Shown here one piece after another: positions 43,331-52,202 of a stretch of DNA of 64,000 nucleotides. The translations under genes were made by a program, and so were the position numbers. How positions within the stretch are numbered: position 1 is the first letter of the stretch; each line of letters starts with the position of its first letter. The stretch lies in contig DATLUA010000017.1 of assembly GCA_035533295.1 (NCBI GenBank), positions 1 to 64,000 on the forward strand, written 5' to 3'. This stretch comes from JAGWJU01 sp035533295. GTDB lineage: Bacteria; Elusimicrobiota; Elusimicrobia; UBA1565; UBA9628. Under the pieces are notes generated by a model that worked only from the letters and a program-made list of their open reading frames with translations, was not told the origin of the DNA and did not search any database.

Positions 43331-44806
43331 TTAAGCCAGGGACGCTCCGGCGCAGACGGCCTCAAGGGGAACCTCCATGCCTTTCTCCTGCAGATCCACG
43401 CCGTCGACTTCTGAAACTGGTACCCCGAAGGAAAGATTGATGCCTTTTTCACGGACAAACTCAAGCCATTTTTGAAAATGCCGGACTAAGGAAACGTCAT
43501 CCGGAACGGAACGCGGAATAACGGTGTCCACCAGCACGAGGAGAGCCCCGAACACCTCCATATAAAACGCCAATTCCGCGGCGGCACGCATATCTTCCTC
43601 GCTCATCGTGGAAGTCACGATCACACGATGGGAAGATTCCCGCTGATAAATCAGCCCCCTAATTCCGCCGCTTCCCGATTGAAATCCGATCCGGGCAGCA
43701 CCAGCGCGTGGTAGAGAGTCAGCCAATCGGGCCGGACGCGCATGACCCACTCCAGACTCCGATGAAACCCGGCCATGTCGTCTTCGGGAAGGCCGCATAT
43801 CAGGGGGATGACGAGATAAACCCTCGGGGCCTTGCGCCTCAGGTAGTCGATGTTGGCCCGCACTTGGCCGAAATCAGTTTTTCTCGCGATCCGATCGAGA
43901 GCCTTCTGGTTTGTCGTTTGAACTCCTGCAAAAAGCCCGAATTTGCTTGCATCTTAGGCCATGGGGTCAACAAGCTCGGGCGCCAGGAATACGGGGTTGG
44001 TGTTGAAAAATAGCCCGCAGTTCTTTCCCTCGCCGGCCTTTAGGAAAATCTTGATGCTATCGGCGCCCCGCCGTTTGTGCATCAGGATATCCGAATCGCC
44101 AAACTCAATGGTGGAATACCGCGCGGCAAGAAAGCGCAGCTCGCTTTCGATCCGCTCCAGCGCATGTACCGCATGTTGCGCGGTCCCCACTCGCAGAACT
44201 TACAGGTGAACGGGCACCCGCGCGACGTCTCCATGATGGCGCGCGTGGGAACCGGCGTATACGGCGGGACGCGCTCGATGAGACCGTTGAGATAAGGCGA
44301 TTTAGTCGCCGACAAATCAATTTGCCCCGCGGCGGCGCGCGGACGACGCCGCGGGAATCCCGATAGGCGAGACCGGGGACGCTCTCCAGGGCCCCTCCGC
44401 AGAAAATTTCTGTAAAAGGCTTCGAAAAGTTTTCTCGCCCCCCGGGGGCCACGTAATCGACGCGGTCATTCCCTCGGACAAATTCCTCGGCGCAGAGCGA
44501 GACTTCCGGCCCGCCCAAAAGTACGGCGAGTTCAGGATCGGCATCCTTGAGGGTGCGCGCCACCTCTAAAACCTTTTGGATATTCCAAACGTAGCAGGAG
44601 AAGCTGATCAGCCGGGGCCGGCGGGCCATAATCTGCCGGACAAGATCATCCGTATCGATCTCGCGCATTGGATTAGGCAGAACAATATCGACCCTGTCCC
44701 GGAGAAGGGTATCCGCCAGGGCCCACCCCTTCAGACAGGCTCCGGCGATGGATTTATGTTCGGAATATCTCCGGAGATCAACTAGAACGGCGTTCCTTTT
44801 GGCCAT
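43331..44806 (-). pseudogene. B12-binding radical SAM protein gene, several frameshifts
   Basis: Read from 44806 (MAKRNAVLVDLRRYSEHKS), the N-terminal B12-binding part is intact to about 44350 (LISFSCYVWNIQKVLEVART, LLGGPEVSLCAEEF). After a frame change comes the radical SAM motif RGCPFTCKFCEWG (near 44215). Another change leads to IFLKAGEGKNCGLFFNTNPV and a premature stop near 43955. After that, LPEDDMAGFHRSLEWVMRVR and, in yet another frame, the C-terminal SEEDMRAAAELAFYMEVFG end at 43331. At least four disruptions in one 1.5-kb gene point to decay rather than a single sequencing error. TAGAAT (44828-44823) is the likely old promoter. Confidence 0.8.
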
Positions 44807-44897
44807 TTTAGGGGTTTGGCATATTCTACTTACGTGGAAATTAATCCGGCACCCCTCCGACACGCCGACGGAAAACAATTTTTATCGCCTTTTTTGA

Positions 44898-44903
44898 TAC
44901 AAT
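44898..44903 (+). promoter_or_regulatory. -10 box TACAAT, leaderless
   Basis: TACAAT, 6 nt (CTCCCC), then ATG at 44910. The bases between contain no purine-rich ribosome-binding site. Confidence 0.6.
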
Positions 44904-44909
44904 CTCCCC

Positions 44910-45380
44910 ATGACCAGGGTTTCACAGCGCCTCATGATCAGCGCTCCGCGCGAGTCGGTGCGCCTCTATCTGCGCGACCTCGACAACCTGACCAAATATA
45001 GCCGGCGCATATTCCAGGTTCAACTCAAAAGCCGGGACGAACACAAGGTCTCCTTCGAGGCCTCCGGGAGGTTCCTGGGGCTGCCGTGGAAAGCGACCCT
45101 AGAGGCCGAGTTCCCAACCGACGGCGGCTTGCGCCTGACCTTGTCCCGCGGCGGCCCACTGTGGCTCGCCGGGGCGTCCTACCATCTGCGCTCGGTTTCG
45201 GGCGGCACCATTTTATCCAACGACGAGGAGTATCGCCTCCCCTTTCTTCTGCGCCCCTTAAGCCCGCTGCTCAAGAAAATCGCCTCGGAGACGATGGACC
45301 TGGAGCTGCGCGTGATCAAGGAAGGCGCTGAGCAGCTCAACCGCAAGATTCGCCTGCGCGAAATCGAGTCGGCTCTCTAG
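44910..45380 (+). CDS. SRPBCC/START-like lipid-binding protein
   Basis: 156 residues with the polyketide-cyclase/SRPBCC pattern: VSQRLMISAPRESVRLYLRD at the N-terminus (strand and first helix), a middle of alternating strands (VSFEASGRFLGLPWKATLEA), and a long C-terminal helix (LLKKIASETMDLELRVIKEG). The fold binds hydrophobic ligands; the ligand here is unknown. Monocistronic, convergent with a small membrane protein gene. Confidence 0.8.
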   Translation: MTRVSQRLMISAPRESVRLYLRDLDNLTKYSRRIFQVQLKSRDEHKVSFEASGRFLGLPWKATLEAEFPTDGGLRLTLSRGGPLWLAGASYHLRSVSGGTILSNDEEYRLPFLLRPLSPLLKKIASETMDLELRVIKEGAEQLNRKIRLREIESAL

Positions 45381-45383
45381 CCT

Positions 45384-45584
45384 TCAGCGCGGCCTGGGCG
45401 AATCGAGCTCGCGCATTTTCTTCCTGGACAAAAAAAGCCACGCCAGCCCGCAGGCAGCTGCCGCCACGGCCGTTTTCGGGGTTGGCCGCGCGGCCAAGAA
45501 ATCAACGGCATAGAACAAAAAACCTGCCAAAAAAATCCAGCGCAACACCGCCGCCTTGCGCTTAATTTTCGCCGCGAGAGTCAT
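45384..45584 (-). CDS. Small membrane protein, two segments
   Basis: 66 residues: basic start MTLAAKIKRKAAVL, two hydrophobic segments (RWIFLAGFLFYAVDFLA and AVAAAACGLAWLFL), and a charged tail SRKKMRELDSPRPR. It begins 8 nt after the stop of the amidinotransferase-fold gene and is probably co-transcribed. Function unknown. Confidence 0.6.
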   Translation of the reverse strand: MTLAAKIKRKAAVLRWIFLAGFLFYAVDFLAARPTPKTAVAAAACGLAWLFLSRKKMRELDSPRPR

Positions 45585-45592
45585 CGCGCTTC

Positions 45593-46492
45593 CTAATATA
45601 GGAACGTCTTTAGGCCGTAGACGCTTCCGCCGGACTTAAGGAACTCGGACGTGTCCACTTCGACCACGTTTAACCCCACCACGCCGATCTGCCGGGACAC
45701 CACGGGCGCGCCCTTAGGCACCAGCGCCGTGCGGCAGTCAACGATGGCGGCGCTGCACGCGAGAACGCCCGCCGCCTCGGCCTCCGGCGCGCTGAGGACA
45801 ACGGGAAACGCCTTCAAAATCATCTCCAAGCTCTCGCTTGAGAAAGCCGAGGGATAAATCAAGGCGGCTTCCGGCGTGAGCGGGCAAAAGCAGGTGTCCA
45901 GGTGGAAAAAACGCTCATTGACGAGCTTCAAGGCGACGACGGGCGCGTCGAAAACTCGCGCCACGTCATCATAGGATTCGGCCTCAGAACGAAACCCGTA
46001 GCCGCCCCAAAGAAGCCGCTTGCCCGGATGCCACACCGCGTCGCCCGCGCCCTCGAAATACCGCGTGGAGTCTTTAAAGCGCTCGACGCGGTATTCCCGG
46101 CGCGCGAACCAATCCTCGTAGGCGGAGATTTCTCTGCGGCGCAGCGGGTGGCGCATCTGGCTGAGCAGGCAGGTCCGCCGGCCCTCGCCGTCCAAGCCCA
46201 CCAGCGTCTGGTTGGAGCAAAACGTCATTTCCTCGAGGCCGGGGACCGCATCGATAAGCTCGACCGGCTTGCCCGCGGCCTCGAAGGCGCCGCGCAGGGC
46301 CTCCCATTGCCGCCGGGCCAGGGCCTTGTCGATGGTACCTGCTTGGCCGATCATGTAGGGATTTTTTACATCGAGCACGTCGAAATAGTCCGGAGGACAG
46401 AGCAGGACTGACTTAGGGTGCTCCATGGCCGGACAGTTCTTGAGCGAGAAGCCCCGCAAATCCGAAAGAGAGCGGAACACTTGGCGGCTCAC
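45593..46492 (-). CDS. Amidinotransferase/DDAH-fold protein, catalytic Cys replaced
   Basis: 299 residues of the guanidine-modifying superfamily (arginine deiminase, DDAH, amidinotransferase). Substrate and catalytic marks: MTFCSNQTLVGLDGEG, FEGAGDAVWH (acid), NERFFHLDTCFCPL (catalytic His). The nucleophile Cys should sit near the C-terminus in a GGGxxCxT-like motif; here the end reads KSGGSVYGLKTFLY, with Gly at the Cys position. GTG at 46492 has GGAGG 7 nt upstream; ATG 46426 (MEHPKSVLLC) is the alternative and closer to typical starts. The lost Cys implies no hydrolase activity or a different chemistry. Confidence 0.85.
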   Translation of the reverse strand: MSRQVFRSLSDLRGFSLKNCPAMEHPKSVLLCPPDYFDVLDVKNPYMIGQAGTIDKALARRQWEALRGAFEAAGKPVELIDAVPGLEEMTFCSNQTLVGLDGEGRRTCLLSQMRHPLRRREISAYEDWFARREYRVERFKDSTRYFEGAGDAVWHPGKRLLWGGYGFRSEAESYDDVARVFDAPVVALKLVNERFFHLDTCFCPLTPEAALIYPSAFSSESLEMILKAFPVVLSAPEAEAAGVLACSAAIVDCRTALVPKGAPVVSRQIGVVGLNVVEVDTSEFLKSGGSVYGLKTFLY

Positions 46493-46595
46493 GGTTTGCC
46501 CTCCATATTCTTCGGACGCCCTGGGCGCGCATATCTCGCCCGGCGCCGACCGGGAGGAATCGCTTCTTTTCCGGTCGGCAAACCATTCCCTCTGG

Positions 46596-47897
46596 TCATA
46601 CGAAATTCTCCGAGACGAAGCGCGCCGCGAACTCGTCGGCCGTGCCCTCCCAACGCTCCTCTTTCTCGGCGGCTCGGACCGCCGCGATCCGCCCTCCGTC
46701 TTGGCTGCGCCAAACCCAGCCCTCGCCGCAGCGCAGGTGCGACTCGTCTCCGGTGTCGTGGGAGATGGGAACGAACACGACGGGCCGGCTGGACCGCCCT
46801 AGGACCCGTTTCGACAAGAGGCGGAAAAACCGGCGTCGAAAGGGCGTCTCGCGGGCGAATTCCTCGGCCAAAGCGCCCATTCTCGCGGCGGACTCCGCCT
46901 CGCCCGCGCCCGCCGCGCGCAAAACCGCGCGCAGCGCGCCCTCGGTCGCTCCATCAAGGCGGCCGGTTGCGCAGGCAACGGGAGCGGACAAGCCTTCCTG
47001 CAGGCCCAACGCACGCGACGCCGCCCAGCCTTCGCACAAGCGCGGCACGTTCTTGCGCAGGGGGCTTTCCCTCGGCAGGACGGCCTCGAAGCGTCTGAAA
47101 TCCTGGTTTTCCTCCAGGAGCCGCCGGGCAACGCCCGCATCCGCGACGGGATGACGTCTCCAAATCTCCTTGATCCACTCGCGCAGAACGTAGAGTGCGC
47201 GGCCGGTGGCTGGAACTCCCCCGGAAAGGACCATCCCAACCTCGCCGCCGGCGGCCAGACGGGAAAAAAGCCTCCAGGGCATGAGGTCTAGGGCCGTACG
47301 GCGCATGAAGGACGCGCCGCTAAACGAGTGCCGCAGCGTCGCGCGGTTGAGCCCCAAGTGGGATCCGGCCACGAAGCCAGCGTAGAGTCCTTCCTCGTGC
47401 AGAGTCAGCATGTCCAACGCGAAATCGTCGATGGCAATGACCAGGCGCGGGCGGCAGGCGCGGGCGCGTAAAAACCGCATGGCCGAAACGGCCTGGCGCA
47501 CCATTTCGACGTTGAGCGCCGCGGCGTCGCCCTGCGCCGGCGGATGGGACAGCAAAGTCAAAAGGGCGGCAGGTTTCCCCGCGTCTTGCTCCGCTTGGCG
47601 CATGGCCGCTTGGACGCGCACCAGAGGAGCCCGGAGAGCGTCGCAAGGCGTGCGGTAGTCGCTGGCGAGCGTCTTAAAAATGCGATCCTGGATGGAGAGC
47701 GACGCGTCGGCCGGGAGGCACTCGACGGCCCGGGAAACCAGGAAGCCTGCCCAGGAAAACAGCGGCATGATCCCGCGGCGCGCCCACGCCGGCTTGGCGG
47801 GCAGGGCCGCTTCGGGATATTGGGAGGCGCGCGTGATCATGCCCATTAAATCTCCGGGAATCGAGGATGCGCCGTTCGCGCCGAACTCGAACACCAT
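46596..47897 (-). CDS. Conserved-looking protein, unknown
   Basis: 433 residues from ATG 47897. No signal peptide; one moderately hydrophobic segment (MPLFSWAGFLVSRAVECLP). The middle part RPRLVIAIDDFALDMLTLHE followed by EGLYAGFVAGSHLGLNRATL is distinctive (acidic patch next to a GSHxG loop). Later KRVLGRSSRPVVFVPISHDT and ESHLRCGEGWVWRSQDGG. The pattern of Asp and His could be catalytic; a lysophospholipid acyltransferase-like or glycerol-phosphate acyltransferase fold would fit poorly. I assign no function. TAAAAT is 8 nt upstream. Confidence 0.7.
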   Translation of the reverse strand: MVFEFGANGASSIPGDLMGMITRASQYPEAALPAKPAWARRGIMPLFSWAGFLVSRAVECLPADASLSIQDRIFKTLASDYRTPCDALRAPLVRVQAAMRQAEQDAGKPAALLTLLSHPPAQGDAAALNVEMVRQAVSAMRFLRARACRPRLVIAIDDFALDMLTLHEEGLYAGFVAGSHLGLNRATLRHSFSGASFMRRTALDLMPWRLFSRLAAGGEVGMVLSGGVPATGRALYVLREWIKEIWRRHPVADAGVARRLLEENQDFRRFEAVLPRESPLRKNVPRLCEGWAASRALGLQEGLSAPVACATGRLDGATEGALRAVLRAAGAGEAESAARMGALAEEFARETPFRRRFFRLLSKRVLGRSSRPVVFVPISHDTGDESHLRCGEGWVWRSQDGGRIAAVRAAEKEERWEGTADEFAARFVSENFV

Positions 47898-47905
47898 GAT
47901 GGCGG

Positions 47906-47920
47906 ATTTTAACATAAAAT
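47906..47920. promoter_or_regulatory. Back-to-back -10 boxes, divergent promoter
   Basis: ATTTTA (47906-47911, TAAAAT on minus) and TAAAAT (47915-47920, plus) are separated by 3 nt and form a perfect inverted repeat. The minus unit starts at 47897 (8 nt). The plus unit starts at 47937, as the ATG at 47919 would overlap the box. Confidence 0.5.
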
Positions 47921-47936
47921 GATAACTTCTCCAGGA

Positions 47937-49280
47937 ATGCTTCTTCTGGCCCTTTTCCTAGGCTTGAGCGCGCCGGCTTGGAGCGCGCCCGCCATCGCAG
48001 CAAGTTCCTCCGGCTACGTGGTGCGCGTGGACTCGGACGTCGTCTACTTGGATTTAGGCTCGGGCTCGGGCGCCCGCGCGGGCGAAAGCTTCCGCGTCTA
48101 TACGCTGGGACCCGCGCTCATCGATCCGGCCACCGGCAAGAACCTGGGCCAACCCAAGAGTTTCGTCGCCGAGGGCCGCCTCACGGACGTGGAGGCGCTC
48201 TACTCGGAAGGAGTCCTGGTTTCCTTCTCCACATCCGTTGCCGCCGGGATGCGCGCGGAACTCTACGTTGAGCCTGCGGCGGACGCGGTTCAAGCGCCGC
48301 CAGCCGGAACCTCAGCGGCGCCCGCGCCGGCCGGCCGCAAGCCGCGCTGGAGAAGCCCTTGGTTCAACTTCCCCGTCGCCGCCTTCGTCATCGCGGATTT
48401 TTCCGGAGCGGGAAAAGATCGGATCGCGCTGGCCTCCCGGAAGACCGTGCGCCTCTACGCCTACCCGCCCCAGGGCGCCAAGGCCCTGGCCGAGTTCACC
48501 GTCCCCGGAATCGGCTCCCGCTTGGTCTCCCTGGAATCGGCGCCCGCCGCGAGTTCCGGGCCCGCGCGGCTTCTGGCCACTTTCTATGACGACGCGCTCG
48601 ACCGCATGGAAACGGACGTTCTGGCCGTAAGCAGCGGCGCCTGGGTCCTTGAGCAGAACATACCCTGGATGGTCCGGACCTACCAGCGGCCGGACGGCGC
48701 GCGCGCGCTGGCGGCCCAGCAGCTGCTCGACGATGAGACCTTTCCTTTTTCCGCCATCTATCCATTGATCGATTCGGACGGGCGCTTCGCCCCAGGCGAC
48801 AAGGCCTTGAAGCCTGTGGGCTCCGACTGGCTCTACGGATTCACCCAAATAAGCCTGGATTCCGCGCCGGCCGAGCTTTCCATCACCGATACGCACCGGC
48901 TCGAGGTCAAATCCGCGCAAGGCAAATGGGAGAACGCGGACTCCTTTGGCCGGACCCCGGTGCGCCTGCGCTGGCAGGGCAAACTCCTGGAATTTTATCC
49001 CCCCATGCCCGTCATCGACGCCCCCGAAGGCCCGAGCGTCTTCCTGGTCCGCAACGAATCGCGCTTCGGCGCCATGGCCGAGGCCTTCGGCATCTTCGAT
49101 AACGCCGAAATCATCCGGGAAAATTGGAGCGACGACGCTTTCGCCCCGGCCTGGACGTCGGAGGTGCCGGGCTTCGTGACCAACCTCGCGCTTGTCGGCC
49201 CGGCGGAGCATCCCAAGGATCTGGTCGCCGCGGTTTCCACGCGCTCCGGCAAGTCTTCCATCTGGATTTATGATCCCTAG
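47937..49280 (+). CDS. Exported protein with FlgT-like and repeat domains, unknown
   Basis: 447 residues from ATG 47937 (an in-frame ATG at 47919 overlaps the promoter box). Signal peptide MLLLALFLGLSAPAWSAPAI. Residues 20-110 (GYVVRVDSDVVYLDLGSGSG, ARAGESFRVYTLG) match the pattern of flagellar FlgT-C/curli-assembly type beta domains. After a Pro/Ala linker, the body reads as FG-GAP-like beta repeats (FVIADFSGAGKDRIALASRK, LFRR-like ends). Function unknown. Overlaps thyX by 11 nt. Confidence 0.72.
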   Translation: MLLLALFLGLSAPAWSAPAIAASSSGYVVRVDSDVVYLDLGSGSGARAGESFRVYTLGPALIDPATGKNLGQPKSFVAEGRLTDVEALYSEGVLVSFSTSVAAGMRAELYVEPAADAVQAPPAGTSAAPAPAGRKPRWRSPWFNFPVAAFVIADFSGAGKDRIALASRKTVRLYAYPPQGAKALAEFTVPGIGSRLVSLESAPAASSGPARLLATFYDDALDRMETDVLAVSSGAWVLEQNIPWMVRTYQRPDGARALAAQQLLDDETFPFSAIYPLIDSDGRFAPGDKALKPVGSDWLYGFTQISLDSAPAELSITDTHRLEVKSAQGKWENADSFGRTPVRLRWQGKLLEFYPPMPVIDAPEGPSVFLVRNESRFGAMAEAFGIFDNAEIIRENWSDDAFAPAWTSEVPGFVTNLALVGPAEHPKDLVAAVSTRSGKSSIWIYDP

Positions 49281-49989
49281 CGGCTCCGTTCCTGTCCTCG
49301 ACAAGGGCTTCGTGCGTCCGGTGGAATTCATGGGCGGCGACGGCGGCGTAGTCGACGCGGCGCGCGTCTCCTACGGCGGCGTCTCCAGGGGCGAGGACGC
49401 GGACAAAAAGCTCATTTTTTATCTCCTGGCCCACGCGCACCTGACCCCCTTCGAGCACTCAGTCTTCAAGTTCCACGTCAACGCCCCCATCTTCGTGGCG
49501 CGGCAATGGTTCCGCCACCGCTTCGCCGCCTACAACGAGATTTCCTACCGCTACACGCAGGCCAAGGACGAGTACTACATTCCCGCGGCCTGGCGCGCGC
49601 AGGACCGCAAGAACAAGCAGGGCTCGGTGGAGGCTCCGGCGCTGGATCACGCGGCCCTGACCGCGAAATTTTCGGAGCAGGTCCGCCGCGCCTCGGCCCT
49701 TTACGAGGAAATGCTCGATGCCGGCGTCGCCCGCGAGATGGCACGCCTAATCCTGCCGGTCAATCTCTACACCCAGTTCTACTGGACCGTCAACGCGCGC
49801 AGCCTCATGAACTTCGTCGCCTTGCGCGCCGACGTTCACGCGCAGTGGGAAATTCGCCAGTACGCCCGCGCCCTGGCGGACGTCTTCCGCGAGAAAATGC
49901 CTTGGACCTACGCCGCGTTTCTGCGCCATGCCTGGAAGGGTGAAAATCCCGAGTTGGCGGCGCAGGCGCGGGAGGTTCAGGAGGCGTGA
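49270..49989 (+). CDS. thyX: FAD-dependent thymidylate synthase
   Basis: 239 residues. Makes dTMP from dUMP with methylenetetrahydrofolate and FAD. The ThyX motif RHRFAAYNEIS (RHRx7S) lies near residue 81, followed by YRYTQAKDEYY. NARSLMNFVALRADVHAQWE near residue 175 is the dUMP-binding Arg-Ser region. ATG 49270 lies within the previous gene. It ends with a GTGA overlap with the adaptor gene. No thyA is seen in the window. Confidence 0.97.
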   Translation: MIPSGSVPVLDKGFVRPVEFMGGDGGVVDAARVSYGGVSRGEDADKKLIFYLLAHAHLTPFEHSVFKFHVNAPIFVARQWFRHRFAAYNEISYRYTQAKDEYYIPAAWRAQDRKNKQGSVEAPALDHAALTAKFSEQVRRASALYEEMLDAGVAREMARLILPVNLYTQFYWTVNARSLMNFVALRADVHAQWEIRQYARALADVFREKMPWTYAAFLRHAWKGENPELAAQAREVQEA

Positions 49990-50960
49990 GGTTCCAGCGC
50001 GCGTTTTGGGCCACAGCGGTCGCGGCGCTCGCGGCCTGGCCCGGCGCCGCCCGCGCCCAGGAAGTCCGGCAAATCCGGCGCGGCGACATACGCATCACGG
50101 TCCATGTCCATGGAACAGTGATCACGCAAAACGTGATCACGCTGACCTCGACCATTCCCGGCCGCGTCGAGGATATCTACGCCCGTTCAACGGGGACATG
50201 GGCCCTTGACAGCGCCGTTCTGGGTGACGTGGCCAGCGCTCATTTGGCGGCGATGCTCGATTCGCCAACCACGACCGACAAGTCCGTGGTCTTGGCCCGC
50301 TGGAAGTCCGATTATCCCCTCATTCCGGTGCGCTGTCCGCAGGACTGCTATCTCCTAAAAATCAGCGTGCGGACGGGAGACTGGATTTCTTCCGGCGATC
50401 CCCTCTTCACCGCCGCGCAGACGCTGCGGCTCACGGGCGTAGCGCCCGCGGGAAACGCCTATCTTATCCGCGACGGCCAATGGCTGACTTATTGGGCGAA
50501 GGACAACCCCACCGCCAAGTTCCGCATGCCCGTGGGAAATTTTGAACTCGATCATCCCGGCGAACCGGAAAATTCCTCCAGCCGCTTCGCCATGGACATG
50601 GCGCCCGGACAGTACTTCCCGCCGGGCACGGCCTGGGAGGGCGTCATCATCCCGGTGGATCACCCCAACGCGCTTCTGGTGCCCACGGCCGCCGTCGTTG
50701 AGTTTGGGGGCGAGCTGTTTTTGCCGATGCCCGTCTCAACGGGCATCACCACGGCCGCCTGGACGGAAATTTCCGCCGGCGCCGGCGAAGGCGAGGACTA
50801 CCTCATGCTCAAGGACTCCCAACTGGGCAAGGCTCAGCGCCACGCCGTGCGCACGCCCGCGCCCGTCCCCGCGGGCTCCGCCGCGCCGCAGGCCCAGGAT
50901 TCCAATGCGCAACCGCCATCCCAGCAGCCGGATTACGGAGGAGACATCTACACCCAATGA
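49986..50960 (+). CDS. RND-type periplasmic adaptor-like protein, orphan
   Basis: 324 residues, GTG start. Signal peptide RFQRAFWATAVAALAAWPGA with cleavage after ARA. GTVITQNVITLTSTIPGRVE then DIYA is the lipoyl-like N-terminal half, and LKISVRTGDWISSGDPLFT the second half, as in membrane-fusion proteins; TAAVVEFGGELFLPMPVSTG is the barrel-strand repeat. The C-terminus is Pro/Gln-rich. No inner-membrane pump or outer-membrane channel is adjacent; neighbours are thyX and glgC. It may serve an exporter encoded elsewhere, or another role. Confidence 0.72.
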   Translation: MRFQRAFWATAVAALAAWPGAARAQEVRQIRRGDIRITVHVHGTVITQNVITLTSTIPGRVEDIYARSTGTWALDSAVLGDVASAHLAAMLDSPTTTDKSVVLARWKSDYPLIPVRCPQDCYLLKISVRTGDWISSGDPLFTAAQTLRLTGVAPAGNAYLIRDGQWLTYWAKDNPTAKFRMPVGNFELDHPGEPENSSSRFAMDMAPGQYFPPGTAWEGVIIPVDHPNALLVPTAAVVEFGGELFLPMPVSTGITTAAWTEISAGAGEGEDYLMLKDSQLGKAQRHAVRTPAPVPAGSAAPQAQDSNAQPPSQQPDYGGDIYTQ

Positions 50961-52195
50961 CCGAGAATCACCCGACGCAGACCCGGCGCGTGCTGGCCAT
51001 CGTCCTGGCCGGCGGCAAGGGCGAGCGCCTGCACCCCCTGACCCGCGACCGCTCCAAGCCCGCCGTGCCCTTCGGCGGCAAGTACCGCATCATCGACTTC
51101 GCGCTCTCCAACTTCGTCAACTCGGGCATCCAGTCCATCTACGTCCTGGTCCAGTACCTCTCCCAAAGCCTCATCGAGCACCTGCGTTCGAACTGGCGCA
51201 TGGCGGGCCTGACGCGCGAGCAGTTCATCGCGGTGGTGCCGCCGCAGATGCGCCTGGGCTCCAACTGGTACCGCGGCACCGCCGACGCGGTGCGGCAGAA
51301 CCTAAACATCATCCAGGAATTCGATCCGGACATCATCGCCGTCTTCGGCGCCGACCACGTCTACCGAATGGACGTGGGCCAAATGCTGCGCCACCACGCG
51401 GACACGGGCGCGCGCGTGACCGTGGCCACTCTTCCCGTGGACTTGACCGAGGCCTCCTCCTTCGGCATCATCGAAACCGCCGCGGACGGCCGCGTCGTCT
51501 CGTTTTTGGAAAAGCCCAAAGACCCCAAGCCCATGCCGGGAAATCCGGCCAAGGCCCTTTCCTCCATGGGCAACTACCTCTTCGACGCCAAGACGCTCAT
51601 GGACATCCTGGCTTCACCCGATTTTTCCGAGCCCGAGCTCGACTTCGGCAAATCCGTCATTCCCCGGATTCTGGAGCGCCTGCCGGTCTACGCCTATGAT
51701 TTCTCGACCAACGTCCTGCCGGGCCTGAAGCCCTACGAGGAGCGCGCCTATTGGCGGGACGTGGGGACTCTCGCGGCCTACTACCGCTCCAACATGGATA
51801 CCCTGGGGGAGACGCCGCGGCTGGATCTCGACAACCACCGCTGGAGCATCCACTCCATCCGCTACGACGGCCCGCCCGCCCGGCTTCTGGGCGGCAGCCT
51901 CTCCAACTGCGCCGTGGGCGAGGGCAGCGTGGTGCGCAACGCTGCGCTGCGCAACTCCATCCTCGGCCGCGGCGTCACCGTGGAGGAAGGCGCCGTCATC
52001 GAGGACTCCATCGTCATGGATTTTTGCTCCGTGGGCCGCGGCGCCAAGCTCAAGCGCGCCGTCATCGATCGGTTCAACCATATCCCGGACGGGGAAACCG
52101 TCGATGGGACCGCGGACTGCGGCCCGCGCTATTTCCGCGATCCCTCCGGGCTCGCCATCCTACCGCGCGGCCGGGACGTCGGCCGCAAAGGCTGA
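50957..52195 (+). CDS. glgC: Glucose-1-phosphate adenylyltransferase
   Basis: 412 residues. Forms ADP-glucose for glycogen synthesis. N-terminal VLAIVLAGGKGERLHPLTRDR (nucleotide site, GGxGxRLxPLT), KPAVPFGGKYRIIDF, and FGADHVYRMD. The C-terminal left-handed beta-helix has GEGSVVRNAALRNSILG and EGAVIEDSIVMD. ATGA-coupled to the adaptor gene. No glgA or glgB in the window. Confidence 0.97.
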   Translation: MTENHPTQTRRVLAIVLAGGKGERLHPLTRDRSKPAVPFGGKYRIIDFALSNFVNSGIQSIYVLVQYLSQSLIEHLRSNWRMAGLTREQFIAVVPPQMRLGSNWYRGTADAVRQNLNIIQEFDPDIIAVFGADHVYRMDVGQMLRHHADTGARVTVATLPVDLTEASSFGIIETAADGRVVSFLEKPKDPKPMPGNPAKALSSMGNYLFDAKTLMDILASPDFSEPELDFGKSVIPRILERLPVYAYDFSTNVLPGLKPYEERAYWRDVGTLAAYYRSNMDTLGETPRLDLDNHRWSIHSIRYDGPPARLLGGSLSNCAVGEGSVVRNAALRNSILGRGVTVEEGAVIEDSIVMDFCSVGRGAKLKRAVIDRFNHIPDGETVDGTADCGPRYFRDPSGLAILPRGRDVGRKG

Positions 52196-52202
52196 AAACC
52201 CA

